NCBI GenBank assembly: GCA_038226305.1
Contig: JBBRQN010000026.1
Coordinates: 1 to 26,435 of the forward strand
Direction of reading: 5' to 3'
DNA: 26,435 bases
Origin: JASLDZ01 sp038226305
GTDB taxonomy: Bacteria > Pseudomonadota > Alphaproteobacteria > Caulobacterales > Caulobacteraceae
Positions 21,782 through 26,435 of this stretch are shown here, piece by piece (within the stretch, counting starts at the first letter, position 1; every line of letters starts with the position of its first letter). Made by a program: the position numbers and the translations under genes. The notes under the pieces were generated by a model. That model saw only the letters and a list, made by a program, of their open reading frames with translations, ran no database searches and was not told where the DNA came from.

Positions 21782-23665
21782 TCAGCCCGCCAACGCCTTG
21801 GCCCCTTCGTAGGCTTCGGCGGCGCGCATCCAGGCGGCTTCGGCTCGGGTCATCTCGGCGGCGAGGAGGGCGCGTTCCTTGCCGAGGGCCACGGCCCGCT
21901 TGGGCTCGCGGGTGAACAGGTTGGGGTCGGCCATGACCTTGTCGTGTTCGGCCAGGCGCTTGCCCGCCATGTCCATGCGCTTTTCGAACTGCTCCATCTC
22001 GCGCTTGAGCGGGGCGACCTTGGCGCGGGCGTCGGCGGCGATCTTCTTGGCCTCGGCGTCCTGGGCGGCGGCCTTCTGCTTCGGCTTCTGGGCGCGCACC
22101 TGCTGGCGAGCGCGGTCGAGCACGAGCTTGGCGTATTCGTCCATGTCGCCGTTGAAGGGCTCCACCTTGCCGTCGGCGGCCAGCCAGAGGCGGTCGGCCA
22201 CCATCTCCATCAGGCCCCGGTCGTGGGTGATCAGCACCACCGCGCCGTCGTAGTCGTTCAGGGCGTCGAGAAGGGCGCGGCGGCTGTCGATGTCCAGGTG
22301 GTTGGTGGGCTCGTCGAGCAACAAGAGGTGCGGCTTCTGCAGGCACACGAGGTTGAGGAGCAGCCTCGCGCGCTCCCCGCCGGAGAGGTCGGCGTTCAGC
22401 GTGTCGGCCTTCTGTGCGGGCAGGCCGAACTGCGCCAGCCGCGACCGGCGCTCCGACTCCGAAGCGTCCGGCAGGGCGGTGCGAATCAGGTCGAGGGGCG
22501 TATCGGTGGGCTCCATCGCGTCGATCTGGTGCTGGTGGAACCAGGCCACCTTCATCCGACGGTCCATGCTCATCTGGCCGGAGATCGGCTGCAGGGCACC
22601 GGCCAGGAGCTTGGCGAAGGTGGACTTGCCCGCACCGTTCACGCCCAACAGGCCGATGCGGTCATCCGTATCCAGCCGCAGGTTCAGGTCGCGCAGGATC
22701 GGCTTGCCCTCGTAGCCGACGCTCAATCCCTCCATCCGGGCCAGCGGCGGCGCCAGGGCGCGGGGGGGCGACGGGATGTGGAACGGCAGCACCTGCCCCT
22801 CCACCGTGATGGTCACGGGCTGCAGCTTGGCCAGGCGCTTCACCCGGCTCTGGGCCTGGGCGGCCTTCGAGGCCTTGGCCTTGAAGCGATCCACGAAGCT
22901 TTGCAGGTGGGCGCGCTCGGCGTCCTGTTTCGTCTTGGCGGCCATGAGGTGGCGGTGGCGTTCGCCGCGCTGCTGCTCGAAGCTGTCGTAGTCGCCGGTG
23001 TAGAGGTCGATGTTGCCCGCGTTCAGGTGCACGATGGTGTCGCACACGCCGTTGAGCAGCTCGCGGTCGTGGCTGATCATCAGGATCGTGCGGGGATAGC
23101 GCTTCAGCCGCGCCTCCAGCCACAGGGCGCCCTCCAGATCGAGATAGTTGGTGGGCTCGTCCAGCAGCAGGAGATCGGGCTCGGCTAGGAGCGCGCCCGC
23201 CAGCGCCGCCCGCATGCGCCAGCCGCCGGAGAAGTCGTGGGTGGGCCGCTGCAGGTCGGCGGTGGAAAAGCCCAGGCCAGCCAGAATCTCGGCGGCGCGG
23301 GCGGGGGCGGCCTCGGCCCCGATGTCGATCAGCTGCGAGTGGATTTCGCCCAGGTGAACCGGGTCGGCCGTCTCCAGCTCGGCCATCAGCCTGGCGCGGC
23401 GGGTGTCGTAGTTGAGCACCGTCTCCAGGAGCGGCAGCTCGGTATGCCCGGCCTCCTGCTCGACGGCGGCGACGCGGCCCTTGGGCAGGAACACCTCGCC
23501 GGTGGTGGTGTGCATCTCGCCAAGGAGGAGCTTGAACAGGGTGGACTTGCCCACCCCGTTGCGCCCCACGAGCCCGGCGCGCGCGCCCTCGGGAATCGCC
23601 ACCGAGGCGTCGCGCAGGAACGTGCGGCCATAGGCCTGCAGGGTGACTTCGGAAAGTTTCAGCAT
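21782..23665 (-). CDS. ABC-F family ATPase (tandem ABC domains)
   Basis: This 627-residue soluble protein has two ABC ATPase domains and no membrane domain, so it belongs to ABC-F, whose members act on ribosomes. Domain 1 (about 1-240) has Walker A GRNGVGKST, signature FSGGWRMRAALA and Walker B LLLLDEPTNYLDLEG. A charged linker (about 240-300, Arg/Lys/Gln-rich) follows. Domain 2 (about 305-525) has GVNGAGKST, LSGGERARLLL and LLLLDEPTNHLDID. A C-terminal coiled coil (about 530-625, QKPKQKAAAQDAEAKK ... KREMEQFEKRMDMAGKRL) resembles YheS/Uup-type proteins. The short linker without extended antibiotic-resistance-type loop suggests a housekeeping translation factor rather than a resistance protein; the exact subfamily needs a tree. 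The start is ATG 23665; no ribosome site is evident. Confidence 0.93.
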   Translation of the reverse strand: MLKLSEVTLQAYGRTFLRDASVAIPEGARAGLVGRNGVGKSTLFKLLLGEMHTTTGEVFLPKGRVAAVEQEAGHTELPLLETVLNYDTRRARLMAELETADPVHLGEIHSQLIDIGAEAAPARAAEILAGLGFSTADLQRPTHDFSGGWRMRAALAGALLAEPDLLLLDEPTNYLDLEGALWLEARLKRYPRTILMISHDRELLNGVCDTIVHLNAGNIDLYTGDYDSFEQQRGERHRHLMAAKTKQDAERAHLQSFVDRFKAKASKAAQAQSRVKRLAKLQPVTITVEGQVLPFHIPSPPRALAPPLARMEGLSVGYEGKPILRDLNLRLDTDDRIGLLGVNGAGKSTFAKLLAGALQPISGQMSMDRRMKVAWFHQHQIDAMEPTDTPLDLIRTALPDASESERRSRLAQFGLPAQKADTLNADLSGGERARLLLNLVCLQKPHLLLLDEPTNHLDIDSRRALLDALNDYDGAVVLITHDRGLMEMVADRLWLAADGKVEPFNGDMDEYAKLVLDRARQQVRAQKPKQKAAAQDAEAKKIAADARAKVAPLKREMEQFEKRMDMAGKRLAEHDKVMADPNLFTREPKRAVALGKERALLAAEMTRAEAAWMRAAEAYEGAKALAG

Positions 23666-23691
23666 CTCGGGGAGGTCTTGAGGAGGATCGG

Positions 23692-23724
23692 CGCGGTTCG
23701 AAGCCGATGGCTTGGCGAACCGCG
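23692..23724. repeat. Perfect inverted repeat in the ABC-F/ndk interval
   Basis: Arms CGCGGTTCG (23692-23700) and CGAACCGCG (23716-23724) are exact reverse complements. Inside them AAGCC (23701-23705) and GGCTT (23709-23713) pair around the loop GAT, leaving a two-base GG bulge. The right arm overlaps the predicted ndk -35, so it could be an operator, or an RNA hairpin in the leader of the divergent ABC-F transcript. Confidence 0.75.
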
Positions 23725-23740
23725 ATGGGCGCGGCTATAA
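23712..23740 (+). promoter_or_regulatory. Predicted sigma-70-type promoter for ndk
   Basis: TTGGCG (23712-23717), a 17-base spacer, then CTATAA (23735-23740). This gives a leader of about 45 bases before the ndk ATG. The -35 element overlaps the right arm of the inverted repeat. Confidence 0.5.
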
Positions 23741-23791
23741 GCCCGCTCCTGCCTTCAAGCCACCTTTTGCCGCAAAGCGACACCCTTCGCC

Positions 23792-24211
<420 letters not shown>

Positions 24212-24225
24212 GGTTCGGCGGAACC
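24212..24225 (+). terminator. Weak hairpin after ndk
   Basis: GGTTC, loop GGCG, GAACC begins right after the ndk stop; a second GGAACC (24233-24238) allows an alternative longer stem. No T-run follows, so this may stabilise the 3' end rather than terminate. Confidence 0.25.
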
Positions 24226-24312
24226 GGGTTTCGGAACCTTGGGCGGGTCTGACGGTTTCAGCTTCGTCCTCCGCCGCCTCGCGCGGCCTCCTCTCAACAA
24301 GGAACCGATGCG

Positions 24313-24534
24313 ATGCGTACCGTTCTGAAGATCTCCACCGCCGCCGCCCTCGCCATGACCCTCGGCGCCGCCCTCTCGGGCTGCGGCGAGACAATGGGTG
24401 AGCGCGCGGCCACCGGCGCCCTCGGCGGCGCGGCGGCTGGTGCCATCATCGGCGGCAACGCCACGGGCGCCATCGTGGGTGGCGCGGCCGGTGCCGCCGT
24501 CGGCGCGGCGACCACCCCCGACCGCCGCTACTGA
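24313..24534 (+). CDS. Small glycine-zipper lipoprotein
   Basis: This 73-residue protein begins with a lipoprotein signal peptide: basic MRTVLK, a hydrophobic core, then the lipobox LSGC with Cys at about residue 24. After cleavage only about 50 residues remain, dominated by Gly/Ala repeats GALGGAAAGAIIGGNATGAIVGGAAGAAVG, whose G-x3-G spacing is a glycine zipper (first 17: GALGGAAAGAIIGGNAT), ending TTPDRRY. Such proteins (YMGG/OsmB-like) associate with the outer membrane or form small assemblies; the exact role is not known. Cys is followed by Gly, not Asp, so sorting to the outer membrane is expected. The start is ATG 24313 with AAGGA 9 bases upstream; an ATG at 24308 is out of frame. A strong terminator follows. 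Co-transcription with ndk is possible across the 101-base gap. Confidence 0.9.
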   Translation: MRTVLKISTAAALAMTLGAALSGCGETMGERAATGALGGAAAGAIIGGNATGAIVGGAAGAAVGAATTPDRRY

Positions 24535-24572
24535 TCCCGCGCCGCTTCGGCGGCGGCCGAGACCTGAGACGA

Positions 24573-24606
24573 GTGCCGTCGGGAGCGATCCCGGCGGCAC
24601 TTTTCG
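24573..24606 (+). terminator. Intrinsic terminator after the lipoprotein gene
   Basis: GTGCCGTCGGGA (24573-24584), loop GCGA, TCCCGGCGGCAC (24589-24600) forms a 12-base-pair stem with a single wobble pair, followed directly by TTTTCGTT. It lies 39 bases after the lipoprotein stop. The rest of 24535-24696 holds no gene. Confidence 0.88.
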
Positions 24607-24696
24607 TTCGGCTCCGGCCGTCCTACACAGCGGCTCGGACCCTGCGGGCATCGCGACCCTTCGCGCCTTCCAAGACAGTGGCCGGGGAGTGCGCTC

Positions 24697-26025
24697 ATGG
24701 CTATCCACCGTCAGGCTTGGCTCAGCGCCGCAAGCCTCGCCGCCTTCCTCGCGACCACACCGGGCACCGCCGCCTGGTCGCAGAGCCCGGCCACGCCGGC
24801 AGCTGCGCTGACCCCGGCCCCGATCCCCAGCTTCCCGCCCGCCGCCGACTATGCAGGCGTGGCCGGATCGGCGGCGGAGAACGCGCGCATCAGCGCCCTG
24901 TGCGGCGCGAACCGCAACGCCAAGGACGGCTACTTCGCCGCCCCCCTCATGCCCGACCAGACGCGCGCGCCGCTCGCCCCTTCCAGCCGCCCGCCCAGGG
25001 TGGATGTGGTGGCGACGCTGGACCGCTCCATCAGCCTGACCTTCCTGCCCAGCGGCCACATGCTGGTGTCACAGCGTGCCGGCGGCATGCGCACGGTGGA
25101 TGCGGCAGGCATCGTCTCGGAACCCCTCGCCGGAACCCCGGCGGTGCGCGCAGGCGGCCTGAGCGCTGTGACCGACGTGCTTCTGGATCGCGACTTCGCG
25201 AAGAACCGCACGCTCTACTACGGCTTCGTGGTCAAGCCGGAAGCGGGCGCGCCCACCTCCGGCCCGGCGATCGGCCGGATCATCAAGGCGACGTTGTCGG
25301 CCGACGAGCGCTCAATTGAGAACGTCGTGACGATCCACGAGGCGGCCGACCTCACGCCGCGCCGCATCGTGCAGGCGCGCGACGGCACGCTCCTGATCGC
25401 CGCCGCCGAAGTGGCCTCCGGCGGGCCGAACCCGCAGTCGCTCACCGTGGAGCGCGGCAAGGTGCTGCGCATCGCCACCGACGGGTCGATCCCGAAAGAC
25501 AACCCCTACCTGTCGAACCCCCAGGCCGACCCCGCGCTCTATGCCGTGGGCTTCCGCGACATCCAGGGCGCGGCGCTCAACCCCAAGACCGGCGACCTGT
25601 GGGTGGGCGAGAACGAGCCGATGGGCGGCGACGAGGTGAACCGCGTGCTGCCGGGGCGCAACTACGGCTTTCCGCTGATCAGCTACGGCCGCGAAAACTC
25701 CGGCGCCCTGATCGACGGCGGCAAGACGGCCGACAAGGGGCTGGAACAGCCGGTCTATTACTGGACGCCCTCGATCGCCCCCTCGGGTCTCGCCTTCTAC
25801 ACGGGCGACAAGTTCAGGGACTGGAAGGGCGACCTCTTCGTCGGCGGCATGTCGGGCAAGCAGCTCGCTCACCTGAAGATCCGCAACGGCCGGGTGGTGG
25901 GCGAGGAGAAGCTCCTCATGGAACGCTGCAAGCGCACCAAGGACGTGCGCCAGGGCCCCGACGGCCTGCTCTACGTGCTCACCGACGAGCCGAAGAGCGA
26001 GATCCTCCGGCTGAGCCCGGGTTGA
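24697..26025 (+). CDS. Secreted glucose/sorbosone dehydrogenase-fold protein, atypical active site
   Basis: This 442-residue protein has a signal peptide (MAIHRQAWLSAASLAAFLAT, residues 1 to about 27) and a region rich in Pro/Ala, then a six-bladed beta-propeller of the PQQ-dependent aldose dehydrogenase (GSDH) family from about residue 100. Supporting motifs are DVLLDRDFAKNRTLYYGF, LWVGENEPMGGDEVN, PGRNYGFPLISYGRENSG and YWTPSIAPSGLAFYTGDKF. In active relatives a His sits in an H-x-G-x-R motif and an Arg-Asn pair in GHRNPQG; here the equivalents read LTPRRIV and GFRDIQG, so the His and Asn are replaced while the Arg stays. Substrate oxidation with PQQ is therefore uncertain. The start ATG 24697 follows GGGGAG by 7 bases. 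The SOUL gene follows closely, suggesting an operon of exported proteins. Confidence 0.88.
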   Translation: MAIHRQAWLSAASLAAFLATTPGTAAWSQSPATPAAALTPAPIPSFPPAADYAGVAGSAAENARISALCGANRNAKDGYFAAPLMPDQTRAPLAPSSRPPRVDVVATLDRSISLTFLPSGHMLVSQRAGGMRTVDAAGIVSEPLAGTPAVRAGGLSAVTDVLLDRDFAKNRTLYYGFVVKPEAGAPTSGPAIGRIIKATLSADERSIENVVTIHEAADLTPRRIVQARDGTLLIAAAEVASGGPNPQSLTVERGKVLRIATDGSIPKDNPYLSNPQADPALYAVGFRDIQGAALNPKTGDLWVGENEPMGGDEVNRVLPGRNYGFPLISYGRENSGALIDGGKTADKGLEQPVYYWTPSIAPSGLAFYTGDKFRDWKGDLFVGGMSGKQLAHLKIRNGRVVGEEKLLMERCKRTKDVRQGPDGLLYVLTDEPKSEILRLSPG

Positions 26026-26048
26026 TCATGGCTAGTTTCGGAGCCCGC

Positions 26049-26435
26049 ATGACCTCCAAGGTCCGCCTTCTCGCCCTCACGCTGGTCGTCGGGGCTCTCA
26101 GCCTGTTCGGAGGCGCGGCCATGGCGACGGAAGAACCCGCCTTTCGCCCGGTGGCGAAGTCCGGCGCGTTCGAGCTTCGGGATTATCCCCCGCTCGTGGT
26201 GGCGGAGGTGACCGTGCCGGGCGACCAGCGCACGGCGGCCTCGCGGGGGTTCAGCAAGCTTGCGGGCTACATCTTCGGCGGCAACACCCAGAAGGGGGCG
26301 ATCGCCATGACCGCGCCCGTCTCGCAGGTGCGCGCCAAGGCCCCTTCGCAGGCGATCGCCATGACCGCGCCGGTGATGCAGACGCCGGTCGGCGGCGAGT
26401 GGATCGTGCGCTTCACCATGCCCAGCCGGTGGACG
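26049..26435 (+). CDS. Secreted SOUL-family protein (C-terminus beyond right edge)
   Basis: The visible 129 residues begin with a signal peptide (MTSKVRLLALTLVVGALSLF, cleavage likely after GGAAMA), so export to the periplasm is expected. The SOUL fold follows: FELRDYPPLVVAEVTVPGD, a GFSKLAGYIFGGN segment and IAMTAPV motifs at two places 18 codons apart, then WIVRFTMPSRWT at the edge. SOUL proteins bind haem in some eukaryotes, but the bacterial role is unproven and the usual haem-ligand His is not visible here. ATG 26049 is preferred because GGAG (26039-26042) lies 6 bases upstream; an in-frame ATG at 26028 has none. The gene starts 23 bases after the dehydrogenase stop and is probably co-transcribed with it. 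Confidence 0.9.
   Translation, partial: MTSKVRLLALTLVVGALSLFGGAAMATEEPAFRPVAKSGAFELRDYPPLVVAEVTVPGDQRTAASRGFSKLAGYIFGGNTQKGAIAMTAPVSQVRAKAPSQAIAMTAPVMQTPVGGEWIVRFTMPSRWT

Overview
The window is very GC-rich DNA packed with genes on both strands. It is almost certainly from an alphaproteobacterium of the order Caulobacterales (Caulobacter, Phenylobacterium or Brevundimonas type; the genus cannot be fixed from this sequence alone). The strongest evidence is a fliQ-fliR-flhB-cckA run on the minus strand, ending in the cell-cycle hybrid kinase CckA, with a CtrA-type half-site (TTAACCAT) upstream of fliQ. No rRNA, tRNA, insertion sequence, phage gene or CRISPR array was seen, and no gene-free stretch exceeds about 190 bases.

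Layout. 1-965 (-): a pentapeptide-repeat protein running off the left edge. 1070-3421 (+): a membrane-anchored M28 metallopeptidase with a multi-pass C-terminal half. 3426-5360 (-): a hybrid sensor kinase. 5501-5848 and 5955-6425 (+): two small proteins I do not recognise, one helical and soluble, one a four-helix membrane protein. 6445-9213 (-): PEP carboxylase. 9403-9987 (+): PgsA. 9984-10883 (-): branched-chain aminotransferase. 10974-13602 (+): a coupled MarR / OmpR-type regulator / EnvZ-type kinase operon in which the MarR gene is broken by an in-frame amber codon. 13604-15529 (-): a WsaF-like glycosyltransferase with three N-terminal repeats. 15596-16564 (+): an apparently 5'-truncated AlgX/DHHW-type domain joined to TPRs. 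16575-20936 (-): cckA, flhB, fliR, fliQ. 21118-21750 (+): folE. 21782-23665 (-): an ABC-F ATPase. 23792-24534 (+): ndk, then a small glycine-zipper lipoprotein closed by a clear intrinsic terminator. 24697-26025 (+): a secreted glucose/sorbosone dehydrogenase-fold protein with altered catalytic residues. 26049 to the end (+): a secreted SOUL-family protein cut by the right edge.

Most genes are housekeeping (anaplerosis, phospholipid, branched-chain amino acid, folate and nucleotide metabolism) mixed with signalling (three histidine kinases) and the flagellar export gate. The lineage-specific parts are the surface-polysaccharide pair at 13.6-16.6 kb, the small unknown genes at 5.5-6.4 kb, the pentapeptide protein and the altered dehydrogenase. 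I see no convincing new multi-gene system. The best leads are the nonsense-interrupted regulator, the truncated AlgX-TPR gene next to a repeat-bearing glycosyltransferase, the dehydrogenase with replaced active-site residues, and a perfect inverted repeat overlapping the predicted ndk promoter.
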